In this document: positions 28,373 through 35,708 of the stretch, in pieces
How positions within the stretch are numbered: the first letter of the stretch is position 1
Layout of the letters: each line of letters begins with the position of its first letter
Assembly: GCF_030064125.1 (NCBI RefSeq)
Contig: NZ_CP125957.1
Span: 4,582,501-4,646,500 of the forward strand
Length of the DNA: 64,000 nucleotides
From: Pseudomonas sp. G2-4
GTDB lineage: Bacteria; Pseudomonadota; Gammaproteobacteria; Pseudomonadales; Pseudomonadaceae
Direction: 5' to 3'
Translations under genes and position numbers: made by a program
The notes under the pieces: generated by a model
What the model was told of the DNA's origin: nothing
Seen by the model: only the letters and a program-made list of their open reading frames with translations
The model's database searches: none

Positions 28373-28990
28373 TTACAGGACCAAGGTCCGGTTCGAAGCC
28401 TTGATGAATTCCTGCTTCAACTCGGCAAAACTGTGCACCGCCGGGAATTGCGGGAACTCACGGATCACATTCTCAGGCGCATGAAACAGAATCCCGGCGT
28501 CGGCTTCGCCCAGCATCGTGGTGTCGTTGTAGGAGTCCCCCGCCGCAACCACGCGGTAGTACAGGCTCTTGAAAGCCAGGACCGACTGGCGCTTGGGATC
28601 TTTCTGGCGTAGCTGGTACCCGGTCACCCGCCCGCTGTCATCGGTAATCAATCGATGGCAGAGCAAAGTCGGGAAACCGAGTTGACGCATCAAGGGTTGG
28701 GAAAATTCATAGAATGTGTCGGAAAGGATCACCACCTGGAAACGCTCGCGCAGCCAGTCGACGAACTCGATAGCGCCATCCAGCGGCTTGAGCGTGGCGA
28801 TGACTTCCTGGATATCGGACAGCTTGAGGCCGTGTTCATCGAGGATGCGCAACCGTTGCTTCATCAGCACGTCATAGTCGGGAATGTCCCGAGTGGTTGC
28901 CCTGAGGGATTCAATCCCGGTTTTTTCAGCGAAGGCGATCCAGATTTCCGGGACCAGCACACCTTCCAGGTCGAGACAGGCAATTTCCAC
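28373..28990 (-). CDS. thrH: Bifunctional phosphoserine phosphatase/homoserine phosphotransferase ThrH
   Basis: A 205-residue HAD-superfamily enzyme. In P. aeruginosa ThrH dephosphorylates phosphoserine and can pass the phosphate to homoserine. The nucleophile motif is CLDLEGVLVPE; VVILSDTFYEF gives motif II and AAGDSYNDTTML the Mg-binding motif IV. The start is a GTG at 28990 with GGGAG 7 nt upstream, and gives exactly the expected length. The frame stays open far upstream, antisense to cysH; that extension is not coding. Confidence 0.92.
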   Translation of the reverse strand: MEIACLDLEGVLVPEIWIAFAEKTGIESLRATTRDIPDYDVLMKQRLRILDEHGLKLSDIQEVIATLKPLDGAIEFVDWLRERFQVVILSDTFYEFSQPLMRQLGFPTLLCHRLITDDSGRVTGYQLRQKDPKRQSVLAFKSLYYRVVAAGDSYNDTTMLGEADAGILFHAPENVIREFPQFPAVHSFAELKQEFIKASNRTLVL

Positions 28991-29161
28991 AAGACACTCC
29001 CATTTTTTGATATTTATCGGTTGAGCGAATAAAAGGCCTGCCGACTCTAGCCATTCGCCGGAGGCTGCGCAACGCACAGGAGCGCGCCAGCCTCGACAGC
29101 TTTTGTTACCATCAGCCCATATAGAGCGCCCAGCGCCACCGACCTGTAGGAAACCGCCCTG

Positions 29162-29902
29162 ATGAGCCCATCGTTTGACGTCGTGGAACTCGCCACGACC
29201 TATGCCAACAAGTCCCCGCAGGACATCCTCAAATTGGCCTTCGCCGAGTTCGGCGATGACCTGTGGATATCTTTTAGCGGCGCCGAAGACGTGGTGCTGG
29301 TGGACATGGCCTGGAAGCTGAACAAGAACGTCAAGGTATTCAGCCTCGATACCGGTCGCCTGCACCCGGAAACCTACCGTTTCATCGACCAGGTGCGCGA
29401 GCACTACAAGATCGAGATCGAACTGGTTTCGCCGGACTACACGAAACTTGAACCCTTCGTGAAGGAAAAAGGCCTGTTCAGCTTCTACAAGGACGGCCAC
29501 GGCGAGTGCTGCGGCATCCGCAAGATCGAGCCGCTGCGGCGCAAGCTCAGCGATGTCCGCGCCTGGGCCACCGGCCAGCGCCGCGACCAGAGCCCCGGTA
29601 CCCGCAGCCAGGTGGCCGTGCTGGAAATCGACACGGCGTTTTCCACCCCGGAGCGCACCCTGTACAAGTTCAACCCGCTGTCGCAGATGACCAGTGAAGA
29701 AGTCTGGGGTTACATCCGCATGCTGGAGCTGCCTTACAACAGCCTGCATGAACGCGGCTTCATCAGCATTGGTTGCGAGCCCTGCACCCGCCCAGTACTG
29801 CCAAACCAGCACGAACGCGAAGGGCGTTGGTGGTGGGAAGAAGCCACGCAGAAAGAATGCGGGCTGCACGCCGGCAATATCATCAGCAAATCCAAGGCTT
29901 GA
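29162..29902 (+). CDS. cysH: Assimilatory adenylylsulfate (APS) reductase CysH
   Basis: A 246-residue PAPS/APS-reductase family protein. [10 protein letters not shown] and [13 protein letters not shown] form the nucleotide site. The cysteine pairs CCGIRK and GCEPCTRP are the four [4Fe-4S] ligands that mark the APS (not PAPS) type found in Pseudomonas, and ECGLH near the C terminus is the catalytic cysteine. It reduces APS to sulfite in cysteine biosynthesis. It is divergent from thrH and ends 59 bp before the racemase-like gene. Confidence 0.95.
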   Translation: MSPSFDVVELATTYANKSPQDILKLAFAEFGDDLWISFSGAEDVVLVDMAWKLNKNVKVFSLDTGRLHPETYRFIDQVREHYKIEIELVSPDYTKLEPFVKEKGLFSFYKDGHGECCGIRKIEPLRRKLSDVRAWATGQRRDQSPGTRSQVAVLEIDTAFSTPERTLYKFNPLSQMTSEEVWGYIRMLELPYNSLHERGFISIGCEPCTRPVLPNQHEREGRWWWEEATQKECGLHAGNIISKSKA

Positions 29903-29961
29903 GAAAACCGCTGCGTCGTGAAGCCTGGGGCCGCTTTATTTTTCGTTGGAAAGGACAGCTC

Positions 29962-30690
29962 ATGCGAATTCTCGTGGTCAACGTCAACACCACCGAATCC
30001 ATCACCCAGGCCATCGCCCGCCAAGCCCAAGCCGTGGCGGCGCCGGGCACCGAGATCATCGGGCTCACGCCGTTTTTCGGCGCCGACTCCATCGAAGGCA
30101 ACTTTGAAAGCTACCTGGCAGCCATTGCGGTGATGGACCGGGTGATGTCCTACGATCAGCCGTTCGACGCGGTGATCCAGGCCGGCTACGGCGAACATGG
30201 CCGAGAAGGCTTGCAGGAACTGCTGAATGTGCCGGTGGTGGACATTACCGACGCCGGCGCCAGCACCGCCATGTTCCTGGGCCACGCCTATTCGGTGGTC
30301 ACCACCCTGGACCGCACCGTGCCGCTGATCGAAGACCGCCTCAAATTGTCCGGCCTGTTCGACCGCTGCGCCTCGGTACGGGCCAGTGGCCTGGCGGTGC
30401 TGGAGCTTGAGCAGGACCCGCAACGGGCGGTTGAAGCCATCGTGCGCCAGGCCGAACTGGCGGTCAGCCAGGACAAGGCCGAGGTGATCTGCCTGGGGTG
30501 CGGCGGCATGGCCGGGCTCGATGAGCAGATCCGCCAGCGCACCGGGGTGCCAGTGGTCGATGGTGTGACCGCTGCGGTGACCATTGCCGAATCCCTGGTG
30601 CGGCTGGGGTTGTCGACCTCGAAAGTGCGCACCTATGCGACGCCTCGGCCCAAGACCATCATTGGTTGGCCGGGGCTGTTGGGGCGGTGA
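29962..30690 (+). CDS. Asp/Glu/hydantoin racemase family protein lacking the first catalytic Cys
   Basis: A 242-residue cytosolic protein of the Asp/Glu/hydantoin racemase superfamily. The N-terminal ILVVNVNTTESITQAIA is the family start. Of the two catalytic cysteines used by hydantoin racemases, the second is present (ICLGCGGMAGL), but the first position, usually in a C-F-G-D-P-G loop, reads AGYGEHGREG with glycine in place of cysteine. One-base-type chemistry or another reaction is possible. The ATG at 29962 has AAGGACAG upstream. Downstream lies a REPIN. Confidence 0.78.
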   Translation: MRILVVNVNTTESITQAIARQAQAVAAPGTEIIGLTPFFGADSIEGNFESYLAAIAVMDRVMSYDQPFDAVIQAGYGEHGREGLQELLNVPVVDITDAGASTAMFLGHAYSVVTTLDRTVPLIEDRLKLSGLFDRCASVRASGLAVLELEQDPQRAVEAIVRQAELAVSQDKAEVICLGCGGMAGLDEQIRQRTGVPVVDGVTAAVTIAESLVRLGLSTSKVRTYATPRPKTIIGWPGLLGR

Positions 30691-30718
30691 GCATTATTTT
30701 CTAAACTGCGTGATCCTA

Positions 30719-30807
30719 TCGCGAGCAAGCTCGCTCCCACATTGGTTTTGCGGCGAGCACACATTTTGTGAACACTAAAATCCATGTGGGAGCGAGCTTG
30801 CTCGCGA
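30719..30807. repeat. REPIN (GTGGGAGCGAGC family, opposite orientation)
   Basis: TCGCGAGCAAGCTCGCTCCC on the left and GTGGGAGCGAGCTTGCTCGC on the right, so the REP heads face inward, the reverse of the copies at 15565 and 20383. It separates the convergent racemase-like and lysR-type genes. Confidence 0.88.
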
Positions 30808-30834
30808 TGAGGGCAACGCGGTACTCGGCCAACC

Positions 30835-31758
30835 TCAAACCGCGCTAAACCGCTCCCCCAACCCCTGCGCGGCAAACTGCTCAATGATGAAATCCACAAA
30901 CGCCCGGGTCTTGCCCGGTAAGAGTTTGTGCTCAGCGTAATAGATGGAAATGTTGCCATCGTCGACGTACCAGTCCGGCAGCACCCGTTGCAACACGCCG
31001 GATTCCAGGTAGGAAACGGCGAACGGCATGCTCACCAGGGCGATGCCCAGCCCTTGGGCTGCGGTGGCGCAGGCCGCTTCCGAATCGCTCATGGTCATAC
31101 GGGCCTTAAGCATGAGCGGGCTGTGTTGCCGGGTGCGGCTGGTCAGTTGCCAGGAACGAATACGCCCAGTCTGGGGCGAGCGGATCAGGATGCCGTGGTG
31201 GTGCGCCAAATCCTCCGGCTCGATCAGCGGCCCATGGTGTTGCAGATAGTCTGTTGAGGCGACCAGCACCCGATGGGCCACCGTCAACTTGCGCGCCACC
31301 ACACCCAAGGGCAACTCAAAACCACCCCCGATGGCGGCATCGAAGCCTTGGCCGATCAGGTCCACCTGGCGGTTATCGAAATGCCAGTCCGGATTGATCG
31401 CCGGGTAACGTTGCAAAAACTCCCCCAGTAACGGCACGACATACAATCGACCGAACGCCGTGCCCATGCTCACCTTCAGCGTCCCTGCCGGCTGCCCACT
31501 GGCACTGGCCAGGTTGGCGACGGCGTTCTGGATGGTATTGAAACTGCTGCTGACTTCCCTCAAGAACAGCTGGCCGGCTTCAGTCAGGGCCAGGCTACGG
31601 GTGCTACGCTGGAACAGCCGGACGCCCATCCGCGCTTCGAGCTTGGCCACGCTTTTACCCACCGCCGCCGGGGTCACGCTCAAGCGCCGCGCAGCCTCGG
31701 CAAAGCTGCCGACTTCGGCGCTGCGCACAAAGCATTCGATACTGCTAAAGGTTTCCAT
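30835..31758 (-). CDS. LysR family transcriptional regulator
   Basis: A 307-residue LysR-type regulator. The winged helix-turn-helix (METFSSIECFVRSAEVGSFA, then AARRLSVTPAAVGKSVAKLE) lies in residues 1-60; the periplasmic-binding-protein-like effector domain spans about 90-295. It is divergent from an SDR gene at 31884, with 125 bp between starts, the usual layout for LysR control of the neighbour. The start is the ATG at 31758; a GTG three codons upstream is also possible. The effector is unknown. Confidence 0.88.
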   Translation of the reverse strand: METFSSIECFVRSAEVGSFAEAARRLSVTPAAVGKSVAKLEARMGVRLFQRSTRSLALTEAGQLFLREVSSSFNTIQNAVANLASASGQPAGTLKVSMGTAFGRLYVVPLLGEFLQRYPAINPDWHFDNRQVDLIGQGFDAAIGGGFELPLGVVARKLTVAHRVLVASTDYLQHHGPLIEPEDLAHHHGILIRSPQTGRIRSWQLTSRTRQHSPLMLKARMTMSDSEAACATAAQGLGIALVSMPFAVSYLESGVLQRVLPDWYVDDGNISIYYAEHKLLPGKTRAFVDFIIEQFAAQGLGERFSAV

Positions 31759-31883
31759 CGGCGCCACTCTAAACTTTTGGTTTACACAGACTGTATCAAT
31801 AAGCGTCTACACAGCCGAGAACCATTTCCCGATACTCCGTCCATCAACCGCGGCATCTCGCCTCGGCACACTTGGAGAACACC

Positions 31884-32630
31884 ATGAGCACGCAAACATT
31901 GAGCGGTAAAGTCGCCTTGATCCAAGGCGGTTCTCGCGGCATCGGCGCCGCCATCGTCAAACGCCTCGCAGCAGAAGGCGCCGCGGTGGCCTTCACCTAC
32001 GTCAGCTCTGCCGCAAAGTCTGAAGAACTGCAAAACAGCATTACCGCAACGGGCGGCAAGGCCTTGGCGATCAAGGCCGACAGCGCCGACGCCGACGCCA
32101 TCCGCAATGCCGTCGCTGCCACGGTCGAGGCCTTCGGCCGGTTGGACATCCTGGTCAACAATGCCGGCGTGCTGGCCATGGCACCGCTGGACGAATTCAA
32201 ACTCGAAGACTTCGACCAGACCCTGGCGATCAACGTGCGCAGCGTGTTCGTCGCCACCCAGGCCGCCGCGCGACACATGACCGAAGGTGGTCGGGTCATC
32301 AACATCGGCAGCACCAACGCCGACCGCATGCCCTTCGCCGGTGGCGCGCCTTACGCCATGAGCAAATCCGCGCTGGTGGGCCTGACCAAAGGCCTGGCCC
32401 GTGACCTCGGCCCGCGGGGCATCACCGTCAACAATGTGCAGCCCGGCCCAGTGGACACCGACATGAACCCGGCCGACAGCGACTTCGCCTCCAGCCTGAT
32501 GTCGCTGATGGCGATCGGGCGCTACGGCAACGTCGACGAAATCGCCAGCTTCGTTGCCTATCTGGCAGGGCCGGAAGCCGGCTACATCACCGGCGCCAGC
32601 CTGACCATCGACGGTGGTTTCGGCGCCTGA
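31884..32630 (+). CDS. SDR family oxidoreductase (3-oxoacyl-ACP reductase-like)
   Basis: A 248-residue classical SDR. The cofactor motif is QGGSRGIGAAI, followed by NNAGV, a catalytic serine in INIGSTNAD and YAMSK with intact Tyr and Lys; the C terminus GYITGASLTIDGGFGA is standard. An NADPH preference is likely from the Gly-rich motif followed by basic residues, but the substrate is unknown. TTGGAG lies 6 nt before the ATG at 31884. It is probably controlled by the divergent LysR protein. A single REP follows. Confidence 0.88.
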   Translation: MSTQTLSGKVALIQGGSRGIGAAIVKRLAAEGAAVAFTYVSSAAKSEELQNSITATGGKALAIKADSADADAIRNAVAATVEAFGRLDILVNNAGVLAMAPLDEFKLEDFDQTLAINVRSVFVATQAAARHMTEGGRVINIGSTNADRMPFAGGAPYAMSKSALVGLTKGLARDLGPRGITVNNVQPGPVDTDMNPADSDFASSLMSLMAIGRYGNVDEIASFVAYLAGPEAGYITGASLTIDGGFGA

Positions 32631-32667
32631 TCAGGCATGAAAAACGCCGATCATGGCTTCAACCCAT

Positions 32668-32709
32668 GTGGCGAGGGAGCTTACTCCCGCCGGGCTGCGC
32701 AGCAGCCCT
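32668..32709. repeat. Single REP (GTGGCGAGGGAGC family)
   Basis: GTGGCGAGGGAGCTTACTCC followed by GGGCTGCGCAGCAGCCC, a lone REP plus hairpin without the inverted partner. It lies between the convergent SDR and HAD genes. Confidence 0.8.
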
Positions 32710-32712
32710 TTT

Positions 32713-33408
32713 TTAGGCCCACTCCAATTCCGGCAAGCCACAAAGGCCTGGCTGGAACATCTTCAAGGAGCGAATGATCCCGTCGGCATGGGCGTATTTT
32801 TCGTCAGCCATGGCTGAATCCGGAATGGCAATGGCGGTCATGCCGGCGGCTTTTGCAGCCGTCACACCGAACGGTGAATCCTCGAACACCAGGCAGTCGC
32901 GCGGAGCAACGCCCAGGCGGCGTGCGGCAGTGAGGAAGATATCCGGCGCCGGTTTCGCCGCAGTGACTTCAGGGTCGTCCGCCGTCACGATGAAGTCGAA
33001 CAGCGCGAACCAGTCCCGGTGCAAGGTAGTTTTAAGCGCAAACGACTGGCTCGACGAACTGGTGCCCACCGCTATCGGAACGCCACTGGCCTTCAGGTGC
33101 CGCACCAGCTCCTCGGCGCCCGGCATTGCCAGCGCATGGGGAAAGCGCTCACGCATCAGCGGCTCACGAATCACCAGGAACTCCTCGGGAGTGATCGGCA
33201 ACTCCAGCGCCTGGACCACATAACGGGCCAGATCCCCGGCACCACGACCGATGATGTTCTGCTTGACGCTCCAGTCGAACGTGCGCCCGTAGCGCTCGGC
33301 GATGATGGAGGTGACCTCGGTGTAAATCCCCTCGGTGTCCAGCAGCAGCCCATCCATGTCGAAAATTACAGCCTTGATCGGGCCAAACTCTTTCAGCGGT
33401 GCATTCAT
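32713..33408 (-). CDS. HAD family hydrolase (beta-phosphoglucomutase-like, subfamily IA)
   Basis: A 231-residue HAD phosphatase. Motif I is VIFDMDGLLLDTEGIY, a helical cap follows (about 20-90), motif II is VGTSSSSQSFAL, the lysine is in AAKPAPDIFL, and motif IV is VFEDSPFGVTAA. These features match the group of sugar- or nucleotide-phosphate phosphatases and beta-phosphoglucomutases; no more specific substrate can be given. Single gene, no clear partner. Confidence 0.88.
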   Translation of the reverse strand: MNAPLKEFGPIKAVIFDMDGLLLDTEGIYTEVTSIIAERYGRTFDWSVKQNIIGRGAGDLARYVVQALELPITPEEFLVIREPLMRERFPHALAMPGAEELVRHLKASGVPIAVGTSSSSQSFALKTTLHRDWFALFDFIVTADDPEVTAAKPAPDIFLTAARRLGVAPRDCLVFEDSPFGVTAAKAAGMTAIAIPDSAMADEKYAHADGIIRSLKMFQPGLCGLPELEWA

Positions 33409-33543
33409 CGCATCTGATCCGTTATCAACACAACATTCCAGGGATGGCTCAGGTGCGGCCAGGTCAGTGTGTTCGCCTTAAAGGATTCAGCAGGATAACG
33501 AGGGGCGCTTGGAACAGGCAACGAGAAATCTGTATGTCGGACA

Positions 33544-33581
33544 TTTCTTTGGCGAGGAAGCAAGTTTCCGCGCCAAAGAAA
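33544..33581 (-). terminator. Long inverted repeat, probable terminator
   Basis: TTTCTTTGGCG (33544-33554) pairs perfectly with CGCCAAAGAAA (33571-33581), with an inner GGAA/TTCC step. It lies 27 bp beyond the stop of the serine-rich gene on the minus strand. The T-run after the stem is short, so termination strength is uncertain. Confidence 0.6.
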
Positions 33582-33608
33582 GCGCAGCATCAAGTCATGG
33601 CCGGGTCG

Positions 33609-33974
33609 CTACTGACTCGATCCGCTGGATCCACTCGAACCACTGCTTGAGCTACCGCCGCTGTCGCTGGTCCCGGCTCCGGTTCCGCTGCTGGAAGAAT
33701 CGCCGCCCATGGAACTGCCACCGCTCGTTGAACCACTTCCCGTACCCGGGCTGGTGCTGCTGCCACTGGCGTCGCTGCCGTTGCCGCCCTCCACGGAGCC
33801 CGGCGGCAAGGCATTCCCGGATGGCGAACTGGAGCCCGCCTCCATCTCGGTGGACGGTGGCATCCCGCCTTTATCCACAGGAGGGTTACTGCTTGAGGAC
33901 TGTGCGCCAACAGCCACTGAGCTGAGCGAAAGAACGCCGGCAAGTGTCAACGCCGTCACGGTGAACTTCATCAT
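33609..33974 (-). CDS. Exported Ser/Gly-rich low-complexity protein
   Basis: A 121-residue secreted or periplasmic protein. Residues 1-24 form a signal peptide (ALTLAGVLSLSSVAVGA). The remainder is unstructured and made mostly of serine and glycine, with short runs such as GSGSTSGGSS and SGSSGSSGSS at the C terminus. AAGGAG lies 8 nt before the ATG at 33974. No family is recognised; the composition suggests a flexible surface or matrix-type peptide. It is first in a block of small genes, all on the minus strand. Confidence 0.7.
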   Translation of the reverse strand: MMKFTVTALTLAGVLSLSSVAVGAQSSSSNPPVDKGGMPPSTEMEAGSSSPSGNALPPGSVEGGNGSDASGSSTSPGTGSGSTSGGSSMGGDSSSSGTGAGTSDSGGSSSSGSSGSSGSSQ

Positions 33975-34061
33975 GGTGAGTCTCCTTTTCAAGATACCTA
34001 CCTGATGTGTGGCAACCGTGGCTGGTCGATGGTGCCGCGAAATCGACGAGCGGACCCGTTA

Positions 34062-34265
34062 TCAGCTCGGCTTGCCTGAAGCATCGTCACCGGCGATGTC
34101 CGGGTCATCCGGGGTCGCCTCGACATCTTCATCGTCGCTGGGCACCTGCTCTACACCAGCCTCGTCGTCAGGCGGACGCTGGTCGCGGCTCAGGGAGTCG
34201 GTCGGTGATGGCAGCGGGTACTCCGGGGTTTCATCGTCGTCGGGGACAGGAAAATCGGCAGTCAT
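34062..34265 (-). CDS. Small acidic, proline-rich protein
   Basis: A 67-residue, highly acidic protein without a signal peptide (DDDETPEYPLPSPTDSLSRD, ending DDASGKPS). It is likely disordered. AGGAGG lies 4-5 nt before the ATG, an unusually strong ribosome site, which supports real translation. No family is known to me. It lies between two other very small genes and shares an acidic character with the one at 34334. Confidence 0.65.
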   Translation of the reverse strand: MTADFPVPDDDETPEYPLPSPTDSLSRDQRPPDDEAGVEQVPSDDEDVEATPDDPDIAGDDASGKPS

Positions 34266-34333
34266 ATAACCTCCTGGCAGGCGGGATCACCTGTCATGCA
34301 GTTCGAGGACGAGAAGCATCAGCTTGAGCGGCT

Positions 34334-34507
34334 TCAATCGTAGGACTCGTCCTCAAGCTCAGCGTCCTCATCCTCGATCAAGGGCACCTGGGCGTCATCC
34401 ATCAGGGACCCGGGGTCTTCATTGCCCGGGTCGTTGACGCCCGGATCATTGATGAAGGGAACGCCCGTCGGACCTTTTTCTTCCTTGCCTTCAGTTTCCG
34501 GCGTCAT
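34334..34507 (-). CDS. Small acidic protein
   Basis: A 57-residue acidic protein (MTPETEGKEEKGPTG at the start, EDEDAELEDESYD at the end) with internal repeats DPGVNDPGNEDPG. No membrane helix or signal is visible. GAGGTG precedes the ATG at 34507; an upstream start at 34561 has no ribosome site. Function unknown. It resembles its neighbour at 34062 only in charge. Confidence 0.6.
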   Translation of the reverse strand: MTPETEGKEEKGPTGVPFINDPGVNDPGNEDPGSLMDDAQVPLIEDEDAELEDESYD

Positions 34508-34582
34508 GGCACACCTCGCGATTGCTGATGGATGTATGAATTCGAGGCGGGCAGCGGCCAATCGTTCCAGTTATATGCTCAA

Positions 34583-34612
34583 GAAAAAACCCGGCACATG
34601 GCCGGGTCTTTT
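34583..34612. terminator. Rho-independent terminator, bidirectional form
   Basis: ACCCGGC (34589-34595) and GCCGGGT (34601-34607) flank a 5-base loop, with A-run left and T-rich right. On the minus strand the stem is followed by TTTTTTCTT, placing it 16 bp after the glycine-zipper gene. Confidence 0.85.
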
Positions 34613-34627
34613 CATCCAAGCATGCGC

Positions 34628-35044
34628 TTAGCGATGCTTTCTTTTATGTTTGTGCTTGTGCTTCTTACCACCCGAGTGACCGTCGTTGTCATTCGACAGG
34701 TTGCTGCCTAATGCGCCACCCGCCGCGCCGCCAACGCCCGCGCCGATGGTAGAACCGGTAGAGCCGCCCAGGCGATTGCCGACAATTGAACCACCGGCCG
34801 AACCCAAGCCGCCACCAATAGCCGCTTCCGTACGGCTGCCTTTACGCGCACCCACCGCACTGCCGGCTGCACCACCGACGCCGGCGCCAATCGCGGCACC
34901 TGTGCTGCCGCCCATCTGCTGGCCGACCACGTTACCCAATACACCGCCCAAACCCCCGCCGACTGCAGCGGTACCGTCACCGGCAGCCATCGCGCCCTGG
35001 GCTACCAAAAGCCCAAGCACCAAGGTGGACAAAGTCAAACGCAT
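34628..35044 (-). CDS. Glycine-zipper exported protein with Lys/His tail
   Basis: A 138-residue protein with a signal peptide (1-20, LVLGLLVAQGAMA). The middle is built of alternating small residues (GGGLGGVLGNVVGQQMGG, GAAIGAGVGGAAGSAVG and a close second copy), typical of glycine-zipper domains that pack in membranes. The C-terminal tail GGKKHKHKHKRKHR is strongly basic and could bind metal or anionic surfaces. Function unknown. A terminator lies just downstream. Confidence 0.75.
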   Translation of the reverse strand: MRLTLSTLVLGLLVAQGAMAAGDGTAAVGGGLGGVLGNVVGQQMGGSTGAAIGAGVGGAAGSAVGARKGSRTEAAIGGGLGSAGGSIVGNRLGGSTGSTIGAGVGGAAGGALGSNLSNDNDGHSGGKKHKHKHKRKHR

Positions 35045-35168
35045 GATAGAAACCTCAAGAATGCCGCATCGGGGGAGAAATGGCCGGTGCGCGCTAGCGT
35101 CAGTTTACGCTAGATAGCGATCAGCCATACCGGTTGGACAACAAACGGAGGGGGAGTTTTATGACAGG

Positions 35169-35196
35169 CAAAAAAAAGCCCGCTGGGGAAACGGGC
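35169..35196 (-). terminator. Rho-independent terminator without an assigned gene
   Basis: GCCCG (35178-35182) and CGGGC (35192-35196) form a stem; on the minus strand it is followed by TTTTTTT. It is 130 bp beyond the terminator of the small gene at 35366, so it may end a separate short transcript from 35197-35326. The 35045-35365 interval holds no convincing gene. Confidence 0.6.
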
Positions 35197-35326
35197 CAGG
35201 TACTGCTTTCTAACGGATGAGCTGAGATTACGTGCCTGCTTGTGAAAGAAACGTGAAAGGAACGGCCCGTTGAAAAAAGATGAAAAATATTTACGAGACT
35301 TTCTATTTTCTTGGCGAAATCCAGCT

Positions 35327-35354
35327 AAAAAAAAGCCCCGTTCAGTGACGGGGC
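35327..35354 (-). terminator. Rho-independent terminator
   Basis: GCCCCG (35335-35340), an 8-base loop, CGGGGC (35349-35354), followed on the minus strand by eight T. It is 11 bp after the stop of the 61-residue gene. Confidence 0.85.
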
Positions 35355-35365
35355 TGCGCTTTCTA

Positions 35366-35551
35366 TCATTTCCTGACCGGAACCTTGGGCAAAAACTTGG
35401 CCTTCTCCCCTCGCTGCACTTTGGACACCTTCGTCCGGATGGACTTGATCGGCTCGTCGCCAAAGTCTGATCGGTAGGCTGACTGACCACATTGCAACCC
35501 TTCATTGATCGGATACGCGGCGCCGTTCTCTTCGCTGTACGTTGCTCCCAT
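35366..35551 (-). CDS. Small hypothetical protein
   Basis: A 61-residue soluble protein (MGATYSEENGAAYPINEGLQ at the start, GEKAKFLPKVPVRK at the end) with no signal or membrane helix. AAAGGGGAAA precedes the ATG at 35551, and a strong terminator follows, which together mark it as a real monocistronic gene. An upstream ATG at 35578 lacks a ribosome site. I recognise no family. Confidence 0.6.
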   Translation of the reverse strand: MGATYSEENGAAYPINEGLQCGQSAYRSDFGDEPIKSIRTKVSKVQRGEKAKFLPKVPVRK

Positions 35552-35708
35552 CGACTTTCCCCTTTCATCGAGGTCCATACCGGCAACAACCGATTGCCTG
35601 AAAAATATCGACCTTCACGACCATGAGACTAGTCGGTCATTAAAAGACTGGCGCTTCAGAAAAGCCCTTGGCCGACGAATGGAACTCGCTGTTTCAAAAA
35701 GGAAACAC

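Noticed and set aside
28991..29869. Upstream extension of the thrH frame through cysH
   Set aside because: The GTG at 28990 gives the exact ThrH length and has a ribosome site; the extension is antisense to cysH.
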